From the NCBI RefSeq assembly GCF_040054535.1, contig NC_090789.1, positions 1,217,697 through 1,281,696 on the forward strand: a stretch of 64,000 bases of DNA, read 5' to 3'. Position 1 is the stretch's first letter. Every line of letters starts with the position of its first letter. Shown in pieces: positions 41,573 to 54,517 of this stretch. The DNA is from Antennarius striatus (taxonomy: Eukaryota; Chordata; Actinopteri; Lophiiformes; Antennariidae). Under the pieces are notes generated by a model. That model was not told the origin of the DNA. It saw nothing but the letters and a program-made list of their open reading frames with translations, and ran no database searches. The translations under genes and the position numbers were made by a program.

Positions 41573-43468
41573 ATGTGCAACAAGTACCGGAGAATTAATA
41601 AAAGTGAGTTTAACTTTGTGATCTTTAAACTAAACTAATTGAGAGCTGATGGTTGTTCTTATTTTAAAGCAGATCAAATTCCACCTCATTCTGTTTCATC
41701 TTTTATATCAACTAAATACCAAACAATGGTGACAATAAGTCCAGAAGAGAAAGAGCTTTTATCGAACGCGAGGAGATTCCCTTCACGCCTGTGTTTGGTA
41801 GGAGATTTTAAATTTAAACGTTATCGTTTCTAATAAAGACCATTTAATATGATGAAGAGTTTTTGTTTTCAGAATGGAAATCCAGGACCGGCCAGTTACG
41901 ACTGTCGCTCCAGTGCTGAAGTTCAAAGTCCATCCTTTTCAAAGAAAGGAACCACAGGATTTGTTCCATCCAAGGTCAAGATCACATCGTTTACAAGAAT
42001 TACTGGGAAGCCATTATATTTTATTTATTTAAAATTAAAATTAAAATTAAAATTTTTATTCTTTTGTGGTATGGAGATTATAAATCTTGTAGTCGCCACA
42101 GAGTAGCATCCTTTTTCCATTTTAGTTTATTTGGCAAAGTTTTTCATGCTGGATGCCCTTCCTCTTGCAACAAATTGCATTTTATCCAGGCTTGGGACCG
42201 GCCTACAGTTGACACACTGTGGTTTTATATATTTATGTCCAAATAACATCCTTAGCATGAGCATTAGCATGGTTAGCATCTTTAATTACATACTAGTATT
42301 TACATTTGGTTCCCTAACGTGACTATAATCTGTTGTATTTTGATCAAAAATCCAATCTTACATCTCAAAGCTGACTTGAGATATTTTGCCTGCACTGATT
42401 TAAATATTTTTAAATCTTTTTATTACATTTGAACCTCCAAAAGCCCCTCAGGGCCTCCAGGAACCCCCACAGAGGCGTCCCGGGACCCAACACCTACAAC
42501 CTGCAGCGCTCGCTCACCGGTCGGCGTGACTTCAACGCCGGCGTCTCCCGGGTGTTCAGACTGCCTGTGGCCGTTCCGCCGGGCATACCGAAGCGCGGAA
42601 CTCCGGCTCCAAACCAGTACGACGTAGGTGACCACTGGTGGGCTCTGGGGGGCGTCCTCTGAGGCCGTCGGTGAACGTTTTCTCGTTTCAGATCCGCCGC
42701 GGCAGCAAGACGACGTTCTCCTGGGCCGGTGGAACGTCGGCGTTCCTGTCCAAAACCGGACGCGGCTCCTTCTGCCTGAACAAAAACGTTCCGTCGCCAT
42801 GTAACGTTCCACGTTCTCTACACGACGTCGATCATTCTAAAGCCGTTTTATTTCATTTAATGCTAATTTATTCGTTTCGTAAAGGCCACTATGACGTGAA
42901 CAACAGTTCCATCCAGCGGGGCTCCAGGGCCGTCCTGTCCCCCTTCAAATCAAACACCCAGAGAATCCCCCCCCCAGTGGACCACCACGTCCCGGGCCCC
43001 GGGGCCTACAGCCCCCATCAGGCCCCTCCAGCGGTGAAGAGGACCCTCCTGCCGTGAGCGAACACACAATATTTATAATCTGTGTTTCACAGCTTCAGAA
43101 TGTGAACAGTTTTGACTGTCTTTCCAGAAGGGGGCACTATTTGGCAATATCAGCCCCTCCTCTGATTGTCCCTAAGGCCCCGCCCCTTCCGGGCCCCGGG
43201 CAGTATGACATCGGGACCCCCAGGGGCCCGCCCAAGCATCCCATGCCCACGGCTGCATTCGCATCCAGAACTGAACGAATACCCCAGAAGCCCCCGGCCG
43301 ACAGAAGACCAGGACCAGGTGGGCTGGGAGCGTTTCAGAGGGTTGTGGGTTCGAATCCGGGGCAGAGTTGAGTTAAGTCTGTCTGTGTTTGTAGGTTTCT
43401 ATGATCCACACGTTTCACCAAAGCGGTCCTTCTTCTACAATGACTCCAGAGTCTGGATCCCGGTCTGA
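41573..43468 (+). CDS. stpg1: STPG1, sperm-tail PG-rich repeat protein (MAPO2)
   Basis: Eight exons: 41573-41602, 41673-41797, 41873-41974, 42444-42623, 42692-42800, 42885-43053, 43128-43319 and 43394-43468. Repeated Pro-Gly motifs are spaced along the protein: NPGPASYD, VPGPNTYN, APNQYD, CHYDVN, VPGPGAYSP, LPGPGQYDI and RPGPGFYDP. The end, SFFYNDSRVWIPV, matches the human STPG1 end (FLYNEDKKWIPVL) from memory, and RRFPSR lines up with the human AKRFPHKK region. STPG proteins are microtubule-associated axonemal or ciliary proteins. STPG1 was also named MAPO2 for a role in alkylation-induced apoptosis. The exon 4 acceptor (AAAAG before CCCCTC) is the least certain join. An X-box-like site lies in the shared promoter. 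Confidence 0.85.
42070..42215. repeat. RTE/Expander-type LINE 3' fragment, inverted (stpg1 intron 3)
   Basis: GTAGTCGCCACAGAGTAGCA, CATGCTGGATGCCCTTCCTC and CCAGGCTTGGGACCGGCC are the reverse-strand form of the repeat at 36110-36315. Confidence 0.55.
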
Positions 43469-44026
43469 AGGACAACTTCATGTGGATTAAAATCCTCCAT
43501 CACGGGTTCGTTTCCACGGAGATGAGGAAGCATCGAATCCCCAGCAGCTGGTGGTCCAGTCAGCCCGACGCCACGGCAACAGCTGAGAGCTTCAGATGAC
43601 ATCACCGCCAACTGACGAAACTGGACAAAGAACCGTCTGGACAGGAAGAGGACGAGAGAGACCAGGATGGAGAATGAACAGGATGGAGAAGAAACAACAA
43701 CCTCTGATTGGACAACGAGCCACGCTGGAAAAGATAAAGCAAAAAACTTGTTAACTGCATCACATCAAGTTTATATGCTCAACAATATTCATATTTATGT
43801 GTGATAGGTGAACAGAAATGGGTGTGGCAATATAGCTAGCTAGTGCCCCCTAGCGACGCCCTCCAGGATAACACGCAGGTACGAAATGTGGAAAACAGTT
43901 AACTGACTAGGAGCAAAACAGAGGCGAACAATGTCATTACAATATTATAAATATTATAAAAAATAAAATTATATTAAAATTACCAGTTTTTCATATATAT
44001 ATATTTACAGTATATATATGTGTGTG

Positions 44027-44062
<36 letters not shown>

Positions 44063-44970
44063 TATACTGTATATATATATACTGTGTATATATATATATA
44101 CTGTATATATATATCATATATATAACATATTATATAAAATATATTAAAATTTGAAAAAATACATATGTACGGAAATGTATTAATATTCAATACATTTTAA
44201 TATATATTTATATTAACTATATTAACATTATACTGTATATGTTTTTCCATTTTTAATATAATTTAAAAAAATTCTTTCTCGAGTTATTTTAAAATAAAAA
44301 CATTTACTTTTGTAACTGACCCGGAGAAAAATAAAAATTCTCAACCTAAACGAAACGGGAAGTTAATTTAAATTTCGTTCCATTTTAATTTAAAAAAAAC
44401 AAAACTTTATTCACTTTTCTAACTTCACACAGATTATTCTTGAATTAACGGATTATTCCACAATCAAACAAATCGACCTGAATCCACTTTGTTTTACTTT
44501 CTTCTTCTCCGTCTGGCCGCGCTCGAGCCTGCATCTCTTGAATCACGCGGAGCGCTCGAGCCTCTGTCCTGAGGTGGAGCGCGAGCCTTTTGTGTGCGCC
44601 GACCTCGGAGGGGCTCGAGCCGCCCGTCGCGCGGCACCAGGAAATGGAGGCGCGGCGGTGACAGCAGACACCAGAACGGGGAGGGCGTTCGAGCAGAGAG
44701 CAGCTCCGAGCATCCGCGACGGCCCAGAGGTTCGAGCTAAAGACTTCAGACTAAACCCAAACCACCATTATTAGCCGTTAGCATCCCAGCTAAACGCGGT
44801 TTGACGTCAGTTTAGCCGCAAAACGTGACGTTTTTTAAATTAAAAAAAAAAAAAGGCTGTCCGACGCTGGAACTCTTGTCTTGTGTAGGAAAAAAAAAAC
44901 TTCCTCCGCGTTTCGATTCATTTCGTTTCTGTTTCCACGTTCACAGAATTTCCTGCTTCGAGACGTGAAG
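43469..44970. other. Spacer between stpg1 and clic1; AT microsatellites and clic1 promoter
   Basis: Alternating AT/CA tracts occupy 43990-44130. A CpG-rich stretch at about 44510-44720 is the likely clic1 promoter and 5' UTR. The frame at 44538-44774 inside it has no supporting features. Confidence 0.5.
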
Positions 44971-47651
44971 ATGAGCGACGCCAATCAGCCCAAAGTGGAA
45001 CTTTTTGTCAAGGTAAACGTTCCCAGTGCAGCCATCTAATGGTTTTAATGGGTTTTTCTCCTCTACTGGTTTGTTATTTTAACCTGATAACATCTGAAAC
45101 GGTGTTTAGGCTCACCTGTGCTGACTCAGCGGCTTTACAAATCTAATCTGGTTTACATCTAATCATGTTTACATAATCTGCAGCGACTTTAATCTAGATT
45201 TAGTTTGTTGGCGAATCTTTTTTTGCTGTATAAGAAGCAAAACGCTCCCCTCGCCTGACCTGAAGTTTCCATCATGACATCATCATTAAGTCGATGACGA
45301 CGTAGTTCATCCACGTCCTGCTTATTAACCCTTCGTAACACTTCATAAACCCTTCATTAACAGTATAATGTGGTCTCCTGTGGCGTTACCGTTGCTAACA
45401 GGTTGCGCCGCTTTGGAAATGAAGGAGCGTTTTGGATCGCCTCCTGAAATGCCTGACTGCAAATCAGTCAATAGCTGAAGCAATAACAGTTAAGATGTTT
45501 GCGATGTTTGATTCCAGGGTTGGGAATGTGACAGTAAGGAACGCCGGATTAGAAATATGTGACGAATGCAGGAATGTTTCTGCGGCGCTCTCTTTGTTGT
45601 TATCGGCTGCTCAAACTCCCTTGAAGTTCGTCGCCCGTTTGGATCGCGTTCAAATCGTATTTTGACGTGTTTTTTGTGTTTTTGTCGGCAGGCGGGCAGC
45701 GACGGCCAGAGCATCGGGAACTGTCCCTTCTCCCAGCGGCTCTTCATGGTGCTGTGGCTGAAGGGAGTGACGTTCGATGTCACCACGGTGGACATGAAGA
45801 GGTGAACACTCCCGTCTGACTCCCGCTTCCTGTTGCAACAATGAAGGAATGCGATAAAGCCCCTCCCCCTCCCCGGTACCAAGCGGCGCCGGAACCAGGG
45901 AGCGTTTCGTTCGGCGTTAGCAGATATAAAAGCCGCCGTGACACGAGCTGCAGACGTGACTCATTTCCTGTTCTGATGTTCCTTCCCTGCTTCCTCTTTT
46001 TTGTTCCCGCCCCCCCCCTCCTGCGGTTGGATTGTCTTCGCGTCCGTCCGTCCCTCCGCCGGCAGGAAGCTGGACGTCCTGAAGGACCTGGCCCCCGGCA
46101 CCCAGCCGCCCTTCCTGCTCTACGGCTCCGAGGTGAAAACCGACACCAACAAGATCGAGGAGTTCCTGGAGGAGAATCTCTGCCCCCCCAAGTAAATCAG
46201 CCATCCATACATCCAACTGTCCCATCATCCAACCATCATCCAACATACATCCATATGTACGTCCATTCATACATCCATATATACATCCATAAATGGTGAT
46301 TTTTGACAGGAAGTCAAAAGAAAATTGCTAAACAGATTTAACTGACAATGATTCGGTTCAAGTCAAACATTATATATACATATATATAAAATACTCCACA
46401 TATATACAGTATATATATATAAAAACAAGAGATTTTACACATATATATATATACATACATATATAATATATATACACATATATTTGTGTATATACAGTAT
46501 ATGTATATATATCCTTATATACATATATATACTTATACACACACATACTGTGTGTATGTTTTGTCTGTACACATAGACACAAAACATACATCAACACATA
46601 CAGTACATACGTATGTACCTAAAAAAATACATACATATATGTACAAATATAAATTTTTTCTTACTTAATCTATTAGATATACACACCTATGCAAAAAACT
46701 TATGTACACACATGTGTGCAAAAATGTCTGTATATGTATGTTTTGTGTGTATGTGTATATATACACTTATATATACAGTACATACCTGTATGTAAGTAAA
46801 AACATACAATTGTTGCCTATGTAACCAGTTATTTATAGATCAATAATGTATGAATTGAGTGATGATGATCAGCTGGTTGTTCACTATGAGTCACATGTTC
46901 TTGTCTTGTGTTTTTTTCTTGTGATGTTTTTTTCTCTAAACTTCTAATTTTTCACATTCCAGGAATATTTTTTTTCTTGCCATGCTGATTGATCATAGAT
47001 AATCAATAATCACTGTGTTTGCTCAGGTATCCGTGTCTGGCTGCTCGTAACCCGGAGGCCAACACGGCGGGGATGGACGTTTTCTCCAAGTTCTCTGCTT
47101 ACGTGAAAAACTCCAACCCTCAGAACCACGACAGTGAGAGCAGCTCAGATGAAACATCTAAATGAATTCTGTTCCTGTGGAGTCACGACGGAACCGCCTT
47201 CACTTCCTGTTTCTGCCCCCACCTTCAGATCTGGAGAAAGGTCTGCTGAAGGCCCTGAAGAAGCTGGACGACTTCCTCGGCACCCAACTTCCTGACGAGA
47301 TCGACCAGAATAGCGCCGATGAGGTCGCTCCCTCGTCCCGCCCCTTCCTGGACGGCCACCAGCTGACGTTGGCCGACTGCAACCTGCTGCCCAAGCTCCA
47401 CATCGTGAAGGTGACCTCCTGTCTGAGGCGGGGCAGCCTGGGGAGGGAGAGGTGGATTGTGGGTAACGGGTGTGATTCCCTTCCTCCAGGTGGTGTGTTT
47501 GAAGTACCGCGGCTTCAGCATCCCCTCGTCCCTCACACACCTGTGGCGGTACCTGAACGCCGCCTACGCCCGTGAGGAGTTCGCCTCCACCTGCCCCATC
47601 GACGAGGAGATCCACATGGCCTACGCCTTGGTAGCCAAAGCGCTGCAGTAG
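44971..47651 (+). CDS. clic1: CLIC1, chloride intracellular channel / GST-omega-fold protein
   Basis: Six exons: 44971-45012, 45692-45801, 46065-46191, 47027-47133, 47229-47410 and 47490-47651. They give about 241 residues, the same as human CLIC1. The thioredoxin-fold half has [20 protein letters not shown] with the redox cysteine in the NCPFSQR motif and the membrane-insertion segment [15 protein letters not shown]. The cis-proline region is QPPFLLYG. The all-helical half has AAFSAYV-type [12 protein letters not shown], the [13 protein letters not shown] helix, [16 protein letters not shown] and [11 protein letters not shown]. It shows glutaredoxin-like activity in solution and can insert into membranes as an anion channel. 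A poly(A) signal is at 48841-48846. CLIC1 sits beside DDAH2 in human MHC class III, as here. Confidence 0.96.
46370..46800. repeat. Degenerate (TA)n/(CA)n tract in clic1 intron 3
   Basis: About 430 bases of alternating purine-pyrimidine sequence (ATATAT, ACACAT), likely an expanded and decayed microsatellite. Confidence 0.8.
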
Positions 47652-49087
47652 AGGGACACACACACACACACCGGACGCACACACACACACACACACATCA
47701 CGAAGCTGCCTATCAGATCAATCCGGGCCGAGAAGGAAACGTTTTTTACTTCTTAAATTGTTTTTTTTTTTAAGGATCTTTAAATTCTTCTTCGTCGTCG
47801 CGCCTCAGAGAGGAAGAAGTTTTGTTCTCCGTCCCTTTAAGGAGGGGGCGGGGCACCGCTAACCGTTACAGAGGCAGGAAATGATTTCTATCGACCCGCG
47901 CTCCCCTCCCCCAGACGTCTAGAGTTATCGCCCACCCAGCGCCTCTTGTGTCTCGTACTTCCTGTCCTGAGTGAAGGTGTGAAAGAGGAAGAGGAGTCGC
48001 TTGTGTCGGATGAAACGAGTTAGCGACAGGAAACAGGAAGTTGAATGTTAGCATGCACACATTTAAAACAGCACACATGTAGGTTGTAGCTGTGGGAGGA
48101 TCCTGTAGTGCCAATAATCCCTCCGTCTTCACTTCCTCTTTCTGTTTAGTGCTAACAAATGTTAGCATGCTAACACACCAAACCCAGGTGGTGTCAAACC
48201 TGCTAAAGTTAGCCTTCTAGCATTGTCCTGAGCATTTTAGCATCCTGACTCAAGCACTTAGCTTCAGCTGCTAGCGTTACTGTAGATTGGCTAGCATCGA
48301 AGTGTTCCCATTGGTCAATATTTGGGTCTATATATCTGTAAATAAAGGATGTGTTTCATTTTTTGTTGACAGTTAAAAAGCTAAAAAAAAAATCACTGGA
48401 TCAGGAAGTAAAAGCCTCGTAGGTTGTTGGATTGATCCACTGAACCAGTGGGAGGAACTGGATGCTAACTGGATGCTAACAGACGTGAATAAAGATTCAT
48501 AACCAGAATGAAAAGTGAAACCTAAGTGCAATTCGATAATAATCTATGCAGATTACTTTGTTTTCTAAAATGAACCATTTAAAGGGACCAAGTCTGAAAT
48601 ATTTCAACGCTAAAGAATTTTTAGCATTTGTGTGGAAAATATTTTCATTTATTGCTGTTGGACAGAATAAATTTTAAGGTTCTTTGTCGTTCAAATTTTT
48701 AAAAATTTTTTTTTCATTTTACTGTCTTAAAGAATCTTTTTTTCTTATTTTTTTCCTTCAATGGATTGTAGCGTCTTTTTTTTTCACGCCATTTAAAAGA
48801 CATTAAAAAGACAATCGAACCACCAGCGCATCGATATCGCAATAAAAGACATCTTGATAAGAATTATTAGGACTGTTGTGTTTTTATTAACTGCACAAAA
48901 ACAGTTTGAATTAGCGTCATAGCTACAAACAAGTAAAACACAAACATATAAAACCGAAATAATAAAGAAAAAATCTCAAGTTAATCAGATTGTGACGTAA
49001 ATTCATATTATTGGCTAAAAATATGAGATAAAATCAAACATTTTAGTGTTTTTGTAAACGGAGCTGCGTCGACCCGTCAGGCAGGGG
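47652..49087. other. clic1 3' UTR and convergent spacer to the Ly6 gene
   Basis: No coding signal. A plus-strand AATAAA at 48841-48846 and a minus-strand one at about 48883-48888 lie some 40 bases apart, so the clic1 and Ly6 transcripts end almost on each other. Confidence 0.55.
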
Positions 49088-49886
49088 TCAGCCCAGCAGG
49101 AGGCCGACCGCCATCAGCAGGCAGAGGGTGAGCCGCGCTGCACCACTGCCACCGGGGGGCGCCGCTGCGTTACACAGGTCTGTGTCGCAGCACACGTTGG
49201 TGTAGTTGAAGTAGAGCCCGCTGGCGTATTTCTGCCCGCTGATGTCACACTGGGAGGGGATGGCGCAGCTCTTCTCGTACATCGTCACCTGGAGAGAGCC
49301 TATGGGAGCAGAGGGAGGGGCTTAGGAACAGAGGGAGGGGCTTACAGAGATGACTCCGCCTTTGTTGGAAGTGTTTGATCCTGATCCGGTTGGTTCGAGC
49401 TTCACACGCTTTTCAAAGTAAAATGTTTTCATGCTTTAAAATCTGCAGCGACACACACACACACACTCACACACACACACACACACACACTCACCTCGCC
49501 GGCCCGTGGCCTTGCTGGACAGGCAGCGCTGGCCGTTCGGACACTCCTGAGGGAACTTGAGGCAGTCCAGAGGAGAGATGGCAGGAAATACGCAGGTGTA
49601 GCATCGCAGGCAGGCTGGAAACCATGGCAACCACAGTCAGAGGCGGGGCTAACAACTAGCATTACAGCTAACCGTCACGAGGCGATTTGATCGTCACATG
49701 AAAACAACAAACATCTGGTTGGAAGCTTTAAATGCAATCAAAACTTTTTCATCCTATTTTAAATTTGCGTAAATTTGCATAAACGCCACCTGTGGGACCT
49801 TCAGGTGGGAAATGAACCCAGGACCTTTGAGTACCTGCCAGCGGGAGACAACACAGGAGAAGCGTCAGGAGTTCTGGTCGAGTCAT
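49088..49886 (-). CDS. Ly6/uPAR three-finger GPI-anchored protein
   Basis: Three minus-strand exons, 49886-49835, 49614-49495 and 49299-49088, give a leader (MTRPELLTLLLCCLPLAG) and a LU domain. The domain begins LRCYTCVFP and carries cysteines in LDCLKF, ECPNGQRC, EKSCAIPSQCD, and the closing VCCDTDLCN signature of Ly6 proteins. A hydrophobic tail (LTLCLLMAVGLLLG) ends the protein, as a GPI signal. There is one possible N-glycan in YFNYTNV. Human MHC class III has a LY6G6 cluster next to DDAH2 and CLIC1, and this gene lies between exactly those two. That supports orthology to the LY6G6 group, but the sequence alone does not settle which member. Confidence 0.85.
49450..49492. repeat. (CA)n microsatellite at a Ly6 intron start
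   Basis: CA tract broken by one CTCA unit, right after (on the gene strand) the donor of the middle Ly6 exon. Confidence 0.9.
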
Positions 49887-50484
49887 GGTTGCGGGTCCTG
49901 ATGTGTCGCCGGGGGAAACGCTGCTGATCCAGTGACGAGTCAGCACATCATCAGGTCCAGACCCGCCCTTGCAGCTCGCTCCTGTCTCACCGGGACGCGA
50001 ACCGATGCTCACGTCGACTCCGTCTCTTCTGCCGGAGGCCGGAGTCGGGCCCCCGTGTCGCTCCGGCCCCTCCCTGTGGCAACTAATTCGATTTGGAGGC
50101 TGATTACGATCAGGAGACCCGCGTCAGCGCCGCTTACGAGCGCCGGAGTCTCAAAGCCGTCAGCAGACAGGAAGACCGGGATGACCTCTGACCCCACAGA
50201 GATCAATCAGAATTATTGGTTATAGGTTTAGAACCCTCTATTAGTTCTGTGAATTTGGGGGTTTAATGATTGAATACAGTTAAACCTCAGTTCCAGGAGA
50301 CGTAACTTAAGTGGAATAAACCGGAGATGATTATTCCAGTTCTGTCCTGAACTTCATTAATGAGTTTATTTTAATAATATTTGGTTAATTTGAATCTATT
50401 TTAAGCTGACAAAACAAATTTTATTTTTCACTATCGTACAGAAAAAACATCTCCGTCTCCTCTTCAGCTGTTCCTTCCTCATTG

Positions 50485-50575
50485 CAGGTCACGGGGGTTG
50501 CTACGAGTTAATAAAACGATATTATATGTTTTTATTATGGGATGGGCTCCAGCAATCCCCGTGACCCACGAAAAC
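50485..50575. repeat. Inverted pair of L2-like 3' pieces
   Basis: GGTCACGGGGGTTGCTACG is followed some 50 bases later by CTCCAGCAATCCCCGTGACC, its near reverse complement. The two can form a hairpin with an AT-rich loop. Confidence 0.55.
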
Positions 50576-51000
50576 AGGAAGCAGTACAGAAAAATCTATT
50601 TTCTTCTATTTTATTTACTGTACAGTAACATGGTATGAGCTTTTAACGGTTTATGAGTGATTTTACGACTACAATGTTTTTTGTTGAAAATGACATAAAC
50701 TTGATTATTATTTCTCGGGTATATTTTTTATTATTATTTAATATATTTATTATTTTATTTTTTAATTGTCATTTTTCGGGTCTTTTTTAATTAATTTTTT
50801 TAGATTTATTATTTTATTTTTTTAATTATTATTTTTCGGGTATTTGTTAATTTCCCTGACGGAACCTCCTCAGGGGATCAATAGTTAAAATCTACTCTTT
50901 TTGAAAACGCATAATCCCATGTTACATCACTGAATGGGTTTACATCATGTACAAACATTTGAATCTTTCTGACAAAAATTAGAACATTTGTGTCGTAAAT

Positions 51001-51002
<2 letters not shown>

Positions 51003-51045
<43 letters not shown>
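51003..51045. repeat. (TA)n microsatellite
   Basis: Pure AT-alternating tract of about 40 bases. Confidence 0.95.
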
Positions 51046-51048
<3 letters not shown>

Positions 51049-51377
51049 AAAACTTTGGGATTAAATTAGCTCAAAAGGGCTACATGCTAGTTTTACTTCA
51101 AACCATTTCCTGTTTAATTTGTGTGGATAAGAATATTAAAATAAAATGGAAACTTGTATCCAGGTGTGTGAATACATCTGTATTACTAGAGTTCTGTCTC
51201 AGAGCAGAGGAGCAGAGAGGATTCTGGGAGGGCGGGTCAGATGGCGGCGGCGTAACCGAATTACCCATCAGGCCTAATGGGATCCATGAGGACGGCGTGC
51301 TGGACGTCTGCTGACGGCGGTCTTGTGAGCTCAGACTGAATAAGCTGTTGACCAGCTGGTGAATCAGGCAGCACACA

Positions 51378-51378
<1 letters not shown>

Positions 51379-51457
<79 letters not shown>

Positions 51458-51538
51458 GTTTGTCTGCTTTATTTACAGTAAAGTTTGATTTTTAGGAAAC
51501 TACGGCAAACAATTGGTGTCATAAATCATGTGTGGCAC

Positions 51539-51602
<64 letters not shown>
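51379..51602. repeat. Opposed (CA)n and (TG)n microsatellites
   Basis: A CA tract (51379-51454) and a TG tract (51541-51602) face each other across about 86 bases, giving up to 60 complementary bases. Confidence 0.95.
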
Positions 51603-51604
<2 letters not shown>

Positions 51605-53717
51605 CTACCCTCTCCTGCAGTTATTTCATTCTCAGGCCGTGGTTTAGATCCACCCTTTACAAAGTAAAAGCACGCAAACCTGACAAAATAAAAGCCTCTC
51701 ATTCACTATACAAAGAAGTTTCAGGAGGAATAAACAGACGGCAGCTTTTCTGTTTGATATTATAAATAAAGAACAAAAGATGGATTGTAATCTAGCATTA
51801 ATCTATAGGTGGGGGTTCTGATAGGGGGGGTTCTCTGCTCTATATTTGACAGGATGTTTTGTGTTCGGCTGGAGGATCAGCAGACAGATGGTGTTTTTAA
51901 TCCCGTCTGTCCCCTCGTCTCCTCTTTCACACACATTTCATCTTCATTTCTTCTGCTGATGAAAAACCTCAACAAACTCCATCCAATCAGAAGAGAGGAA
52001 CGAGGAGCTGCTTCCTGTTTCCATTTGCTGTTATTGTTCATGAATCTTTACATCACTGTCAACAACAATTGATTGGTGATCAACTATTCAGACGATTGAT
52101 TGATTTGTGGCGTCCGGTTTCATTTAACCCACATTTCAGCAAGTGCAGATTATTTTTCTGTCGCGTCACACAAAAGCAAACAAACAGGGATTATCAATAA
52201 AAATAAACCTCGTGACGTCACAGCAGGAGGAGGAGCGATGGAAGAAGAGGACAGCCTGTTGTTCATAAATCAAACCTGTAAAGGTGAATGCACAACATCA
52301 CAACTAAGCTGATGTTTAAAATCAGTTTACGGCCAATTTTAAGTTGTTTTTTAAAATTCCTTTATTTATAATATTAGTTGCTTTAATGTTATTTAACTTT
52401 ATCAAAACTTAAATCTAATTCTAATTAATTTCTAGTCTTAATTTTAAAGGATTGTGTACTTTTACAGGAAGCGTATTTAACTTCAAATTAAACGTCGGTA
52501 ACTTCATAAACGCGGCTGGAACAAATCGATCGTTATTGACAATCGATTAACGAACGTGTCGGTGATTGAAATCAACGCTGATTGAATCCGGACGGCCCGG
52601 TGGGGGGATGGGGGCGCCGCGTCAAGCCGGACGTAAACACACCAAGAGACCGGAAGTACACTCAAACTGCTTTCAAAATAAGAGCACGGCTGCTCACGAG
52701 GTTTAATTCGCCGCTACGTACGGCTGAATGTTAAATAACTGACATCCGTTGTATTTCAGCGCCATTACATTTGAAATTAGTAGTAATAAAATGCTGTTTA
52801 ATTTATGAATACTATCGAAAAGAGATTAAAAATCAACAGCTCAAATTGAAGGTTTCGATTGTCGTCTTATTTTGAAAGCCAACCGGAAGTGTTAGGTTTA
52901 AAAGTGTCCGGCTTGAGCTGGGTCGGCGGAGGGAAAAGGGAGCGTGTGGTTAACGGGAACTGGGTCACTTCTGGACGTAAACTCCGGCAGTGAGAACCGA
53001 GGCGGACCGGAGGACGCGGACAGCCGTCTGAAGGTGAGCAGGAAGCGGATCTTTTTCTGCTCGTTTCCCGGTTATTTGTGGAACTTTTCTGACGTGTTTG
53101 TCGGGAGTTTCCGATGGGAGAGATGAGGATCATCCTCAGGAGGGGGCTGAAGGAGCGGCGGGGCGCTGGGCGGTGCAGCCCCCGCAGGAAAACACGCAAC
53201 ATGTTCGATTCCCAGAATGCATCATGGTTATTGATACTTAATGCAATCAATCAGATCGATTCCTGCCTCAGTTTTCCTTCCCCAGTCATAAAACTTGCAT
53301 GAATTAAACTTTTATCCCAGAATCTAACATTGCAGCCTCCATAGATAGAAATGTTTGATTTAAGGGACGTTCTTGTTAATTATTTGACATAAAATCACTT
53401 TTTTTAACGACATGCATTCAAACACTTGTTGCATAAATTCCAAATGGACCAGAATTACACTTCCTGAATGGAATGGAACCAGTTCCTCTCTGCAGCCCCC
53501 CCACTGGGACACCATAAAGGAGCGATTGTCCCAAAAAGCTGTTGAATAACTTCATCATCCTACCTCCGACAGTTCTTCTTCTGTGGTGTCGTTGAACGCC
53601 TCAGGAGTTCCTCTAGAATAATCAGGGCCTGATTCCTCATCTCCTCCAGGTGGGGGGGGCGGAGTCCAGGATGGGGGGGTGGTTGTCTGACCTTCTCCTC
53701 CTCCAACAGAACCAAAC

Positions 53718-54421
53718 ATGGCCGACATGTGTGAGTACGGGGGCTTCACCCACGCCGTGGTGCGGGGCATCCCGGAGACTTTCGGGGCGTCGGCGGCGGC
53801 GGAGGGCGAAGGTCACAAGAACGGTGGGGGGGCCTCGGTGGACCTGGCCAAGGCCCAGCGACAGTTCGGCTGCCTGACGGGGGCTCTGAGGCAGAAGGTG
53901 GGGCTGCAGCTGATCGAGATCCCCCCCGACCCAGAGCTGCCGGACAGCTGGAGGATCGAGGACGTGGCCATCATCCAGGGGGGGACGGCGCTGATCACCA
54001 GGCCCCTCAGGCAGCAGCGGCGCAGCGAGGTGGGGGGGGGGTTAAAGTTTGACTGGAGCTGAAAGGGTTAAAATCACACTTCCTGTTTGTTTAATCCGAT
54101 TGGTTCTGACCGCCCCCCCCCCAGGCGGAGGCGGTGAGGAAGGTGATGTCGGAGCTCCACCTGACGGTGGTGGAGATGGGGGCCGAGGAGGGGGGCTCCG
54201 GAGGGCCCACGCTGGAGGGCAGCGACGTCCTCTTCACCGGGAAGGAGTTCTTCGTGGGCCTGTCGGCTCACACCAACAGGAGGGGGGCGGAGGTGCTGGC
54301 CGACACCTTCAAGGTGAGCCGGAGTGAAGCATTCTGGGAGTTGTAGTCCTGTTTTAAAAAGCCTGGCAGAAGGAGAAGCCGACACGCCCGACGTCAAGTA
54401 TTGGTTTCTCTTGAGTGCTTT

Positions 54422-54475
<54 letters not shown>

Positions 54476-54483
54476 TCTGCTTG

Positions 54484-54517
<34 letters not shown>

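Larger units (their letters stand above)
49887..52930. other. Spacer between the Ly6 gene and ddah2
   Basis: No supported gene. It holds a small inverted pair of L2-like pieces (50485-50575), a (TA)n tract (51003-51045), and opposed (CA)n and (TG)n tracts (51379-51454, 51541-51602). Confidence 0.5.

Noticed and set aside
43335-43360. tRNA B-box-like GGTTCGAATCC in an stpg1 intron
   Set aside because: The intron is only about 74 bases and there is no A box or cloverleaf.
44538-44774. 78-residue plus-strand frame upstream of clic1
   Set aside because: It lies in a CpG-rich promoter or 5' UTR region, which keeps frames open by composition; no homology recognised.
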